The position numbers and the translations under genes were made by a program. From Gluconacetobacter johannae (GTDB lineage Bacteria; Pseudomonadota; Alphaproteobacteria; Acetobacterales; Acetobacteraceae): a stretch of 64,000 bases of DNA. Positions within the stretch are counted from its first letter, which is position 1, and every line of letters begins with the position of its first letter. The DNA lies in assembly GCF_025994435.1 (NCBI RefSeq), contig NZ_BAQK01000008.1, positions 62,001 through 126,000 of the forward strand, read 5' to 3'. Below, piece after piece: positions 8,480 through 16,970 of the stretch. A model generated the notes under the pieces. The model had not been told where the DNA came from. It worked only from the letters and a program-made list of their open reading frames with translations, and searched no databases.

Positions 8480-9538
8480 ATGAATAATCCTGCCGGTACC
8501 CTGTTTGCCCTGCTGTCCGCTGTTCTGTTCGGTGCCAGTACCCCACTCGCCAAGCTTCTTCTGGGTGCGGTCGACCCGTGGATGATGGCCGGGTTGCTCT
8601 ATCTGGGGGCGGGCATCGGCCTGGCGGGCGTGCACTTCAGCCGGTCGATGGTCCGGTTGCCGGCGGTTGAAGCGCCCCTCCGACGGTCGGACGTGCCGTG
8701 GCTTGCACTGGTAATTCTTTCCGGTGGCATCGGCGGCCCGCTCCTGCTGATGCTTGGTCTCGCCAGAACCGATGCGGCCAGCGCCTCCCTGCTTCTGAAC
8801 CTGGAGGGGTTGGCGACCATGGCGATCGCGTGGATCGGCTTTCGGGAAAATGTCGACCGGCGGCTTATGCTGGGTGCGTTTGCGATCCTGGCCGGCGCGG
8901 CGCTTCTCTCCTGGAAGGGCCAGGCGTCGCTCGATCAGGGTACTCTGTTCATCGCCGGCGCTTGTCTATGCTGGGGTATCGACAACAACCTGACGCGCAA
9001 ATTGTCGTCGGCGGATCCAGTGCAGATCGCCATGCTGAAGGGACTGGTGGCCGGCACGGTGAACCTGTCTCTGGCACTTGCGGCGGGGGCCGCCTTTCCC
9101 TCCGCCACGTCATTGCTCGCCATCGGGCTGGTCGGTTTCCTGGGGTATGGTGTCAGTCTCGTGCTGTTCGTACTGGGCCTGCGCGATCTGGGAGCCGCGC
9201 GAACCGGAGCATATTTCTCGCTGGCCCCGTTCGTCGGCGCGGTACTGGCCGTTTTCATGCTGGGGGATCACTTTTCGGCCAGGCTCCTGATCGCGGGTGG
9301 CCTGATGGGCTGGGGATTGTGGCTGCACGTGTCTGAACGGCATGAGCACGAGCATGTCCACGACGCGCTGGAACATGAGCATCGCCACCGGCATGACGCG
9401 CACCATCAGCATGAACATGGGCCGGATGACCCACCGGGCGAGCCGCACACGCACCGGCATCAGCATCGGCCGTTGGTTCACAAGCACGCGCATTTTCCCG
9501 ACTTGCACCATCGCCATGGCCATTCAGGGACGCACTGA
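8480..9538 (+). CDS. EamA (DMT) transporter with histidine-rich tail
   Basis: The 352-residue membrane protein has about ten hydrophobic helices in two EamA repeats. The first starts GTLFALLSAVLFGASTPLAK; the second starts near residue 155 with FIAGACLCWGIDNNLTRK. EamA proteins export or import small metabolites. Unusually, the last ~65 residues (from about residue 286) carry 24 histidines in HEHEH, HRHRHD and HHQHEH runs, suggesting binding of Zn, Ni or Co at the cytoplasmic face. This resembles tails of metal transporters and nickel chaperones such as UreE, encoded 7 kb downstream. There is no strong ribosome-binding site before the ATG; a GGGATAATATG stretch just upstream may be a promoter -10 region. 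Metal export or metal-gated metabolite export are both possible. Confidence 0.85.
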   Translation: MNNPAGTLFALLSAVLFGASTPLAKLLLGAVDPWMMAGLLYLGAGIGLAGVHFSRSMVRLPAVEAPLRRSDVPWLALVILSGGIGGPLLLMLGLARTDAASASLLLNLEGLATMAIAWIGFRENVDRRLMLGAFAILAGAALLSWKGQASLDQGTLFIAGACLCWGIDNNLTRKLSSADPVQIAMLKGLVAGTVNLSLALAAGAAFPSATSLLAIGLVGFLGYGVSLVLFVLGLRDLGAARTGAYFSLAPFVGAVLAVFMLGDHFSARLLIAGGLMGWGLWLHVSERHEHEHVHDALEHEHRHRHDAHHQHEHGPDDPPGEPHTHRHQHRPLVHKHAHFPDLHHRHGHSGTH

Positions 9539-9579
9539 GCGTCGCGGCCTGCCGCGCTGGCCAAGGCCGCCTTCCTGTC

Positions 9580-9588
9580 TGCGTCAAA
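9580..9588 (-). promoter_or_regulatory. Candidate TTTGACGCA regulatory box upstream of the ureohydrolases
   Basis: On the minus strand this site reads TTTGACGCA, an 8 of 9 match to the TTTGACGTA found upstream of the TonB receptor and of the amine dehydrogenase operon. It lies about 105 bases before the first ureohydrolase start. It may be an operator for the LuxR-type regulator at 24436. A nine-base match with one mismatch is weak evidence. Confidence 0.25.
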
Positions 9589-9692
9589 TACCCCATGTTC
9601 ATTTCGCCCCCGCATGAGCAAGGTGAGGTGATCCGCGGGTCTGGCCTGGGCGTGGCGGAACATGTGTGACGATCTTGCAACTGGGGCATTGA

Positions 9693-11222
9693 ATGAGAAC
9701 ACGTCTTGCACTCATGGCCGCCGCGGCACTGGTGCTGCCCGCTCTGGCGGCCAGCCCCGTCATTGCGGCGCCACCGGCCGACTCGTCCGCCTTTCCGAAA
9801 GCGCCGCCCACCAAGCCCGGCGAGATTCCCAAATATATCGACGCCTATACGCCGGGGATGATGAAGCTCGATCCGCTCGAGATTCCCGCCGACGTCATGA
9901 CGCGCCTCAAGGACCTGCCGGCGGACAGGATCGACTTCCTCAAGAGTGGAAAGACCTCGTCCGTCATTCCCTCCAGCCAGCTCTTCCGGCAGATCCGCGA
10001 GACCTCGTCGCCCCGCGAACTGGCGGATTATGTCGATACCGTCATGACGGTCTACGGCCAGATGCAGTTCCACAAGGGGGTCGATCCGGAGACCATTCCG
10101 TTCGATACGACATCGCCGCGTTTCAATGACTGGCGCTTGCGGCGGCCGGCGGAACTGGACCCGCATCGCGAGCCGGGGCCGATCCAGACCTCGCGGTACA
10201 TGCACGGCTACAACACCGGCCTGCCGACCTTTGCCGGTTCGCCGATCGCGCTGACGCCCGAGGACCTGAAGGCCGGCAAGGTGGATGTCGCCATCATGGG
10301 CGCGCCGCTGGACATGGGGTCGGGATGGCGTGACGCACAGCACGGCCCGAACGCGATCCGCGTCATGCGCGACGGCACGGGCGGTACGGAAGTGTCCAGC
10401 ATGATCGCGCCGAGCGAGGTGCTGAACATCGTCGATTACGGCAATGCGGCGGTCGACCAGAACAGCACCGAACGCAGCGTGCAGGAAGTGCGCCGGATGG
10501 TGGGCGAGATTGCCAAGGCGGGGTCGATCCCCGTCGTCATCGGCGGGGATCACAGCCTGGAATATCCGGATGTCGCGGCCATGGCGGATGTCTACGGCAA
10601 GGGTCAGGTCGGCGTCATCCATTTCGATTCCCACCTCGATACGGGGCGGGGACGCATCCATCTGCTCGATCATGGCCAGCCGATCTACCGCGCCATGAAG
10701 GAAGGGCATATCCGCCCCGAGGACTATATCCAGGTCGGCATCAGGGCGCATTACTCGAAGGATTATTACGAGTGGGAGCGCCTGATCGGCATGCGCTATC
10801 ACACGATGGCCGAGGTCGAGAAGCATGGCTGGGACGCCGTGATGGAGCGTGCGATCCAGGAGGCCAAGAAGAACACGAAATATCTGTGGATCTCGTTTGA
10901 CGTCGATGTGCTGGATCCGGCTTTCGAGCCGGGCACGGGCACCCCGGTCGCCGGCGGCCTGACCATGCGCGAGGCCATTCCGATCATGCGCCGGCTCTGT
11001 TCCGAGGCGAATGTCGTGGGCTTCGACATTGTCGAACTCGCCCCGGCGCTCGATCCGACCTATCGCAGCGCGCTCAACGCCAACACGATCCTCTTCAGCT
11101 GCCTGACGGGTATCGCGATGCACAAGAAGGGCATCACCCAGGCCAACTATTTCAGCCCGCTCTCCTCGGAGCATGGGCAGGACAAGTACTACGCCACGAA
11201 GGGCAAGGGAGCGAACCAGTGA
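9693..11222 (+). CDS. Exported ureohydrolase (agmatinase/arginase family), catalytic-type subunit
   Basis: The protein has 509 residues. An N-terminal signal peptide (RTRLALMAAAALVLPALA, cleavage near VIAA) makes it periplasmic, unlike ordinary agmatinases and arginases. A family-specific region of roughly 150 residues precedes the ureohydrolase domain. All dinuclear metal ligands are present: GGDHS (H287), DSHLD (D312, H314, D316) and SFDVDVLDP (D403, D405), followed by PGTGTP. The enzyme should hydrolyse a guanidino group to urea and an amine. Substrate (agmatine, guanidine, guanidinobutyrate or other) and metal (Mn or Ni) are not determined by these motifs. It overlaps the second ureohydrolase by four bases and precedes the urease operon. 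Confidence 0.92.
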   Translation: MRTRLALMAAAALVLPALAASPVIAAPPADSSAFPKAPPTKPGEIPKYIDAYTPGMMKLDPLEIPADVMTRLKDLPADRIDFLKSGKTSSVIPSSQLFRQIRETSSPRELADYVDTVMTVYGQMQFHKGVDPETIPFDTTSPRFNDWRLRRPAELDPHREPGPIQTSRYMHGYNTGLPTFAGSPIALTPEDLKAGKVDVAIMGAPLDMGSGWRDAQHGPNAIRVMRDGTGGTEVSSMIAPSEVLNIVDYGNAAVDQNSTERSVQEVRRMVGEIAKAGSIPVVIGGDHSLEYPDVAAMADVYGKGQVGVIHFDSHLDTGRGRIHLLDHGQPIYRAMKEGHIRPEDYIQVGIRAHYSKDYYEWERLIGMRYHTMAEVEKHGWDAVMERAIQEAKKNTKYLWISFDVDVLDPAFEPGTGTPVAGGLTMREAIPIMRRLCSEANVVGFDIVELAPALDPTYRSALNANTILFSCLTGIAMHKKGITQANYFSPLSSEHGQDKYYATKGKGANQ

Positions 11223-12667
11223 GCAATCGCATGTCCTTTCGGGCCGAGCGCCGCGCCGCACTGGCGGCGCTTGCTTTCGCCACCCTGGCGCCCGCCCTGG
11301 TTCCGGCCGCTCATGCAGCGCCCGTGGCGAACGCCTCGATCGACGCGCTGACGCCCGAGCAGAAGGCGTTCGTCGCGGATTCCGCCACGTTGGAGCGCTT
11401 CGGCCTGACGCGGGAGAAGGTGGCCGAAATCCTCGCCGCCAAGGACCCGCAGGCGGCGCGCGCGACGGTGGCCGCCATGATGGCCACGATCGCGGCGGAC
11501 AGGTTCCAGCCCTCGCACGGCCCAGCGGAGCCGGGGCGTTCGGCGCTGGACCCGGATGGCGACATGGCGGCGGTGCAGCTCAACCCGGCTGCCGGCGGCT
11601 TCAACAGCATGGCGGTCGTGCGTCCCCCGGCGCTGGACGCCCATCATCGCGCGCCCGGCCCGTTCAGCGTCCGGCGCTACATGTATGAATCCCAGGGCAT
11701 CCCGACCTTTGCCGGCGCGCCGCTTGCGCTGCGTAAGGATGACCTGGTGGCCGGCAAGGTGGATGTCGCGTTCGTCGGCGTGCCGCTGGGGTTCAGCAGC
11801 GGCTGGCGTGACGCGCACAATGCGCCGGGCGTCATGCGGGCCATGTACGGCCTGGGCGATTTCGACGTCTATGCCGGGGTCGATCCGGGGCTGGTGCTCA
11901 ACCTCGCCGATTACGGCAATTTCGCCGTCGACAAGATGAGCGTGGAGCTGTCGGTCAACCATGTGCGCCAGATGGTGGGCGAGATGGTGGACGCGAAGGT
12001 CGTTCCCTTCGTTGTCGGCGGCGATCATTCCGTCATGATCCCGACCGTGACGGCCATGGCCGATCACTACGGGGCAGGGAATGTCGGGCTGGTGCAGATC
12101 GACGCGCATAACGATGTCGCGCGCGACCAGGCGCATTTCTACTCGGACGAGCAGGCGCTTTCGCGCCTGATCGAAAGCGGTACGGTCAAGGGCGGCAGCG
12201 TCGTGCAGATCGGCACGCGCGGTCCGGGCCTTAGCGCGGCGGATTTCGACTGGATGAAGTCGAAGGGCATCCGTTACCACACCATGGCGCAGGTCGAGAC
12301 CAGCGGCTGGCAGAGCGTGGTCGATACGACCCTGCGCGAGATCGAGAGCGGCCCGCAGAACGTCTTCGTGTCGTTCGACATCAGCGCCCTCGACCCGGCC
12401 TACGCCTCGGGCGCGGGTCGGCCGGCGGCGAACGGCCTGACGATGCGCGAGGCGGTGCCGCTGGTGCGGCGCATCTGCGCGGAGACGAAGGTCGTCGGTT
12501 TCGCGATGCTGGACGTGGCCCCCTATCTCGACCTCAGCTACGCCACGGCGCTCAATGCCGACCAGATCATGAATGCCTGCCTCACCGGCATCGCGATGCG
12601 TAAGCTCGGGGTCAAGGGCGCGAACTATCACAGCGCCCTGACGGTGGAGTCCGCCGTCGCGCATTGA
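11219..12667 (+). CDS. Exported ureohydrolase paralogue with altered metal site, probable partner subunit
   Basis: This 482-residue paralogue of the preceding gene has its own signal peptide (ALAALAFATLAPALVPAAHA) and shares the same extended N-terminal region (PTFAGAPLAL, AGKVDVAFVG, SGWRDA). GGDHS (H270) and DAHND (D295, H297, D299) are kept. The third motif reads SFDISALDP, so the second Asp of the DxD pair is Ser389, and the PGTGTP turn has become SGAGRP. Loss of one bridging-metal ligand predicts weak or no catalysis. A heteromeric enzyme with one active and one degenerate ureohydrolase chain is known for bacterial metformin hydrolase, so a mixed complex is plausible. The GTG start overlaps the upstream stop; an ATG at 11231 is an alternative. 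Confidence 0.88.
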   Translation: MSNRMSFRAERRAALAALAFATLAPALVPAAHAAPVANASIDALTPEQKAFVADSATLERFGLTREKVAEILAAKDPQAARATVAAMMATIAADRFQPSHGPAEPGRSALDPDGDMAAVQLNPAAGGFNSMAVVRPPALDAHHRAPGPFSVRRYMYESQGIPTFAGAPLALRKDDLVAGKVDVAFVGVPLGFSSGWRDAHNAPGVMRAMYGLGDFDVYAGVDPGLVLNLADYGNFAVDKMSVELSVNHVRQMVGEMVDAKVVPFVVGGDHSVMIPTVTAMADHYGAGNVGLVQIDAHNDVARDQAHFYSDEQALSRLIESGTVKGGSVVQIGTRGPGLSAADFDWMKSKGIRYHTMAQVETSGWQSVVDTTLREIESGPQNVFVSFDISALDPAYASGAGRPAANGLTMREAVPLVRRICAETKVVGFAMLDVAPYLDLSYATALNADQIMNACLTGIAMRKLGVKGANYHSALTVESAVAH

Positions 12668-12789
12668 TTGCGCCCCGGCCCGCCCGTCGTCCGCGCCCGG
12701 ACCCCATCGGTCCGGGCGTTGGCATCGGTCGCGGTGAAATGGTATCGCCTGTTTCTGCCGGATGGGCAGCATGCGAAAGAGGGGGCGTG

Positions 12790-13236
12790 ATGGGGCGGAG
12801 GATAACCGGGTACGGCCCGTTGAGACGGACGGGGGGCACGTGCCTGGTCGCGGCCGCCCTGCTGTGCGGCCAGGCTGTCGCCGCGCCACGGCCGCTGACC
12901 GTTGCGTGTTCCGGCACCACGACGGCGCGGAGCATGTCGGCCGAAAAGAGCGATCCGTTCGACGCGATCTTCGTGTTCGATGACGCGGCCCGAAGCTGGG
13001 TGCGTACCGATCCGGCCAGCGGCGCGGGGCGCCCGATCTGCCTGGCGGATGACTGCACCGTCCTGTTCAGCCCGACGCAGGTCGTCGCCCGGTCGGGGAC
13101 GCTGGTGGCGACGTTCGACCGCCGGCGCCAGACCTTCAGCGCCGGGGACCTGAAGGATGTCGATGGCACCATGGTCGAGATCATTACCCGTGCAACCTGT
13201 CATGCCCCCCGCGTGCCGCCCGCCCGGCGGCCGTGA
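12790..13236 (+). CDS. Small secreted protein of unknown function, coupled to ureD
   Basis: The 148-residue protein starts MGRRITGY after an AGAGGGGG ribosome-binding site and has a signal peptide ending near AVAAP. The mature part of about 110 residues contains four cysteines (VACSG, ICLADDC and RATC), suggesting two disulfides in the periplasm. It matches no family I recognise. Its stop overlaps the GTG start of ureD by three of four bases, so it is translated with the urease operon while sitting directly after the exported ureohydrolases. A role in the periplasmic ureohydrolase step is inference from position only. Longer upstream starts exist but lack a ribosome-binding site. Confidence 0.7.
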   Translation: MGRRITGYGPLRRTGGTCLVAAALLCGQAVAAPRPLTVACSGTTTARSMSAEKSDPFDAIFVFDDAARSWVRTDPASGAGRPICLADDCTVLFSPTQVVARSGTLVATFDRRRQTFSAGDLKDVDGTMVEIITRATCHAPRVPPARRP

Positions 13237-14084
13237 ATCTGTCGGTCGTGGACGCCGACGCGGCGCCGCTCCAGCGGGCGACCGGCGGATTCGCCATCCA
13301 GGCGAGGAAGGCGGGCGAGCGTTCGAGCCTCGTGCGGCTGCGGCAGTCGGGCTGTTGCCGTGTGCTGGTGCCGCGCGTCCGCACGCCGGGGGTCGAGGCG
13401 GTGCTGGTCAATGTTTCGGGCGGTCTGGCCGGCGGGGACCGGATCGTGGGCGGCATCCTGTGCCGGGCGGGGGCTCATCTGATCGTCACGACCCAGGCGT
13501 CCGAGCGGATCTATGGCGCGCGCGCGGCGGACCGACCGACGCGGATCGTCACCCGCTGCCGGATCGAGGCGGGGGCGCGGCTCGACTGGCTGCCCCACGA
13601 GACGATCTTCTATGACGGCGGGGTGGTGGCGCGGGACCTGATCGTCGATATGCCGTCGGCCGCGACATTCCTGGCCAGCGAATGCCGCGTGTTCGGCCGC
13701 GTGGCGTCCGGCGAGACGGTTCAACGGCTGGTCTGCCGGGACCGGCTGGCCATCCGGCGGGACGGCATTCCCGCGCTGATGGAGAATTTTCGGGCGGACG
13801 GCCCGTTCGGGGCCCTGCTGTCGCGGCGCGCCGTCGCGTCGGGCGCGGGGGTGATGCATACCATCACGATGGCGGCGCCCGACGTGGCGCGCTGGCTGGA
13901 GGAGGCCAGGGCGTGCATCGCCGGAGCGGGACCCGCCGTCGCGGGGGCGGCATCGGCCTGGAATGACGTGCTGGTCGTGCGATTGCTGGGGAATGAAGCT
14001 ATGAACGTCCGGCAGTTGGCCCGCCGCATCACGGCGCTGTTGCGCGGGGGGTATCCGGCCCCGGTGACATGGCGTCTTCAATAA
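13233..14084 (+). CDS. ureD: Urease accessory protein UreD
   Basis: The 283-residue protein is the urease maturation scaffold UreD (UreH), which holds apo-urease and, with UreF and UreG, passes nickel to the active site. Family features seen are GGLAGGDRI, TTQASERIYG (consensus TTQaa.kvYr), LPHETIFYDGG and MENFRADGPFGALL-type blocks. The length is normal. The start codon is GTG at 13233, overlapping the previous stop, and the start MNLSVVDADAAPLQRATGG fits the family. It is first of the canonical order ureD-A-B-C-E-F-G, all on the plus strand; ureA follows after 19 bases. Confidence 0.93.
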   Translation: MNLSVVDADAAPLQRATGGFAIQARKAGERSSLVRLRQSGCCRVLVPRVRTPGVEAVLVNVSGGLAGGDRIVGGILCRAGAHLIVTTQASERIYGARAADRPTRIVTRCRIEAGARLDWLPHETIFYDGGVVARDLIVDMPSAATFLASECRVFGRVASGETVQRLVCRDRLAIRRDGIPALMENFRADGPFGALLSRRAVASGAGVMHTITMAAPDVARWLEEARACIAGAGPAVAGAASAWNDVLVVRLLGNEAMNVRQLARRITALLRGGYPAPVTWRLQ

Positions 14085-14103
14085 GGCGGTTTGGAGGGGA
14101 AGG

Positions 14104-14406
14104 ATGAAGCTGACTCCGCGCGAGAAGGACAAGCTGCTGGTCGCGATGGCGGCGAACGTGGCCCGACGGCGGCTGGAGCGCGGGGTACGCCTGAATTATC
14201 CCGAGGCGGTCGCGCTGATTACTGATTATGTTGTGGAAGGCGCGCGTGACGGCCTCAGCGTGGCCGACCTGATGGAAGGGGGCGCGCGCGTGCTGGCCCG
14301 TGACCAGGTCATGGCGGGCATTGCGGAGATGATCCCGGACGTGCAGGTCGAGGCGACCTTTCCCGATGGCACGAAGCTGGTGACGGTCCATGACCCGATT
14401 CGCTGA
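14104..14406 (+). CDS. ureA: Urease gamma subunit
   Basis: The 100-residue protein has the full-length gamma subunit pattern: MKLTPREKDKLLVAMAA, RRLERGVRLNYPEAVALI, VVEGARDG, VADLMEGGARVL and the ending VTVHDPIR. UreA forms the (alpha-beta-gamma)3 urease trimer with UreB and UreC in the cytoplasm and hydrolyses urea to ammonia and carbamate. A strong GGAGGGGAAGG ribosome-binding site precedes the ATG. The 3' end overlaps ureB by 17 bases, consistent with coupled translation. Confidence 0.97.
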   Translation: MKLTPREKDKLLVAMAANVARRRLERGVRLNYPEAVALITDYVVEGARDGLSVADLMEGGARVLARDQVMAGIAEMIPDVQVEATFPDGTKLVTVHDPIR

Positions 14407-14731
14407 CGCCCTGCCCGCGGGGGCCGTCCCCGGCGAGATCATCACCCCGGACGGCGAGATCGAACTCAATGCCGGCCGGCCGCGCCGGACGCTGCGCGTC
14501 ACCAATACCGGCGACCGGCCGATCCAGGTGGGCAGCCATTACCATTTCGCCGAGACCAACCCCGCGCTGGCCTTCGACCGCGCGCAGGCGCGGGGGTGGC
14601 GGCTGGACGTGCCGTCGGGCGGCGCGCTGCGCTTCGAGCCGGGACAGGCGATGGATGTCACACTGGTGCCGCTGTCGGGCGGGCGCCGGGTGGTGGGTTT
14701 CCGTGCCCAGGTGATGGGGGAACTGGACTGA
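14390..14731 (+). CDS. ureB: Urease beta subunit
   Basis: The 113-residue beta subunit shows PGEIITPDGEIELNAGR near the start, then VTNTGDRPIQVGSHYHFAETNPAL and RFEPGQ further on, ending RVVGFRAQVMGELD. These are standard UreB landmarks and the length is typical. It is structural and helps close the urease active-site flap. The gene is separate from ureA, the arrangement common in proteobacteria (Helicobacter has an A/B fusion). The stop overlaps the ureC start as TGATG. Confidence 0.97.
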   Translation: MTRFADALPAGAVPGEIITPDGEIELNAGRPRRTLRVTNTGDRPIQVGSHYHFAETNPALAFDRAQARGWRLDVPSGGALRFEPGQAMDVTLVPLSGGRRVVGFRAQVMGELD

Positions 14732-16437
14732 TGGCCCGGATCGGACGCTTCGACTACGCCATGACCTACGGCCCGACGACCGGCGACCGGGTCCGCCTTG
14801 CGGACACCGCCCTGCTGGTTGAGGTGGAGCGGGATTTCACCGTCCAGGGCGAGGAGGTGAAGTTCGGGGGCGGCAAGACCATCCGCGACGGGATGGGGCA
14901 ATCCCAGGTCACCAATGCGGCGGGGGCCGCCGACACGGTCATCACCAATGCGCTGATTATCGACCACTGGGGGATCGTGAAGGCCGATATCGCCCTGAAG
15001 GGCGGGCGGATCGCCGGCATCGGCAAGGCGGGCAATCCCGACATCCAGCCGGGCGTGGACATCATCATCGGTCCGGGCACCGAAATCGTGGCCGGGGAAG
15101 GCCGGATCGTCACCGCCGGCGGCATCGACGCGCATATCCACTATATCTGCCCCCAGCAGGTGGAGGAGGCGCTGGCGTCGGGCGTCACCACCCTGCTGGG
15201 CGGCGGCACCGGCCCGGCGACGGGCACGGCGGCGACGACCTGCACGCCCGGCCCGTGGCATCTGGCGCGGATGCTCCAGGCGGCGGAGGGGCTGCCGGTC
15301 AACCTGGCCTTCGCGGGCAAGGGCAACGCCTCGCGCCCCGAGGCGCTGGAGGAGATGGTACGCGCGGGGGCCTGCTGCCTCAAGCTGCATGAGGACTGGG
15401 GGTCGACGCCCGCCGCCATCGACTGCTGCCTGTCGGTCGCCGACCGGATGGACGTGCAGGTCATGATCCATACGGACACGCTGAACGAGAGCGGCTTCGT
15501 GGATGACACCATCGCCGCGTTCCAGGGCCGGACCATCCATGCCTTCCATACGGAAGGCGCGGGCGGCGGCCATGCGCCGGACATCATCCGGGTGGCGGCG
15601 CTGCCCAACGTGCTGCCGTCCTCGACCAATCCCACGCGGCCCTACACCATCAACACGCTCGACGAGCATCTGGACATGCTGATGGTCTGCCATCACCTGG
15701 ACCGCAGCGTGCCCGAGGATATCGCGTTTGCGGAGAGCCGCATCCGGCGCGAGACGATCGCCGCCGAGGATATCTTCCACGACATGGGCGTGCTGTCGAT
15801 GATGTCGTCGGACAGCCAGGCGATGGGACGGGTGGGCGAGGTCATCATCCGCACCTGGCAGACCGCCCACAAGATGAAGCTGCAGCGCGGGGCGCTGGCC
15901 GGCGACGGCGCGGCCGACAACAGCCGCGTGAAGCGCTATATCGCCAAATACACGATCAATCCGGCCATTGCCCACGGCCTGGCGCGCGAGGTCGGTTCGA
16001 TCGAGGTCGGCAAGCTGGCCGACCTGGTGCTGTGGGAGCCGGCCTTCTTCGGCGTGAAGCCGGAACTGGTCATAAAGGGGGGCGCGATCGTGTACGCGCT
16101 GATGGGTGACCCCAACGCCTCGATCCCCACGCCGCAGCCCATCCACGGGCGGCCGATGTTCGGCAGCCTGGGCGGCGCGCTGAGCGCGACCTGTGTCACC
16201 TTCGTCTCCGGCGCCGCGCTGGAGGACGATATCGGGACGCGGCTGGGGCTGAAGCGCCGCCTGGCGGCGGTGTCCGACACGCGCGGCGGCATCGGCAAGC
16301 GCAGCATGATCCATAACGACGCCATGCCCGTGATCGAGGTCGATCCCGAAACCTACGAGGTGCGCGCCGACGGCGTGCTTCTGACCTGCGAACCTGCCGA
16401 GGTACTGCCCATGGCACAGCGTTATTTCCTGTTCTGA
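14731..16437 (+). CDS. ureC: Urease alpha (catalytic) subunit
   Basis: The 568-residue protein starts MARIGRFDYAMTYGPTTGDRVRL. All nickel-site elements are present. AHIHYICPQQ gives the two N-terminal His ligands, CLKLHEDWG the lysine that is carbamylated, and MIHTDTLNE the next His. AFHTEGAGGGHAPD, MVCHHLD (flap Cys-His) and DSQAMGR (the Asp ligand) follow. It should be an active Ni-dependent urease. A longer frame upstream of 14731 only shadows ureB. The downstream ureE start overlaps its stop. With urtABCDE at 32-38 kb and the exported ureohydrolases directly upstream, it is placed to use urea made in the periplasm. Confidence 0.98.
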   Translation: MARIGRFDYAMTYGPTTGDRVRLADTALLVEVERDFTVQGEEVKFGGGKTIRDGMGQSQVTNAAGAADTVITNALIIDHWGIVKADIALKGGRIAGIGKAGNPDIQPGVDIIIGPGTEIVAGEGRIVTAGGIDAHIHYICPQQVEEALASGVTTLLGGGTGPATGTAATTCTPGPWHLARMLQAAEGLPVNLAFAGKGNASRPEALEEMVRAGACCLKLHEDWGSTPAAIDCCLSVADRMDVQVMIHTDTLNESGFVDDTIAAFQGRTIHAFHTEGAGGGHAPDIIRVAALPNVLPSSTNPTRPYTINTLDEHLDMLMVCHHLDRSVPEDIAFAESRIRRETIAAEDIFHDMGVLSMMSSDSQAMGRVGEVIIRTWQTAHKMKLQRGALAGDGAADNSRVKRYIAKYTINPAIAHGLAREVGSIEVGKLADLVLWEPAFFGVKPELVIKGGAIVYALMGDPNASIPTPQPIHGRPMFGSLGGALSATCVTFVSGAALEDDIGTRLGLKRRLAAVSDTRGGIGKRSMIHNDAMPVIEVDPETYEVRADGVLLTCEPAEVLPMAQRYFLF

Positions 16438-16970
16438 TGCGGCGCGTCGTCGATATCCTTCCCGCCGGGACGTGGGAGCCTGCGCGCGAGAGCGACCTGT
16501 TTCGCGCCGATTACGAGGGCCGTCATCGCCGCCGCAAGGTGCTGGAGCTGCAATCGGGCGCGCGGGTGCTGCTCGACCTGCCGCAGGCGCGGCTGCTGGT
16601 CGCGGGCGACGGGCTGCTGCTGGACGATGGCGGGGTGGCGCGGGTCGCGGCGCTGGATGAATCGCTGCTGGAGGTCACGGCGCCGGATGGGCATGGGCTG
16701 CTGCGCCTGGCCTGGCATCTGGGCAACCGCCACCTGCCGGCGATGATCGAGCCTACGCGGATCCTGATCCGCGATGACCATGTGATTGCCGACATGGTGC
16801 GCGGGCTGGGCGGGACCATCGCACCGCTGCGGGCGCCGTTCGATCCGGAAACCGGAGCCTATGCCGGCCATGGGGGCGGCCACGACGCGCATGGGCACGA
16901 CCCTCATGCCCATGGGCATCACGACCACGACCATCATGACCATGGGCACGGCCCGCATCCCCATTCCTGA
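16437..16970 (+). CDS. ureE: Urease nickel chaperone UreE with His-rich tail
   Basis: The 177-residue UreE binds nickel for urease assembly. The N-terminal domain is followed by the metal-binding domain with the family's LAWHLGNRHLP motif and the RILIRDDHVIADMVRGLG segment. The last ~35 residues hold about fifteen histidines in GH, DH and HH steps, a nickel-storage tail like that of Klebsiella UreE. It starts in the ureC stop (TGATG) and its 3' end overlaps ureF by about 35 bases. The His codons make the DNA locally repetitive (cat/cac), which is not a separate repeat element. Confidence 0.96.
   Translation: MRRVVDILPAGTWEPARESDLFRADYEGRHRRRKVLELQSGARVLLDLPQARLLVAGDGLLLDDGGVARVAALDESLLEVTAPDGHGLLRLAWHLGNRHLPAMIEPTRILIRDDHVIADMVRGLGGTIAPLRAPFDPETGAYAGHGGGHDAHGHDPHAHGHHDHDHHDHGHGPHPHS

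Noticed and set aside
9255..11261. 668-codon minus-strand frame opposite the EamA tail and first ureohydrolase
   Set aside because: Composition is Arg/His-heavy and it covers a ureohydrolase with intact metal motifs on the other strand.
16860..16970. cat/cac-rich repetitive DNA as a repeat element or CRISPR
   Set aside because: The periodic bases simply encode the His-rich tail of UreE. The same applies to 9337-9535 in the EamA tail. No direct repeats with unique spacers occur.
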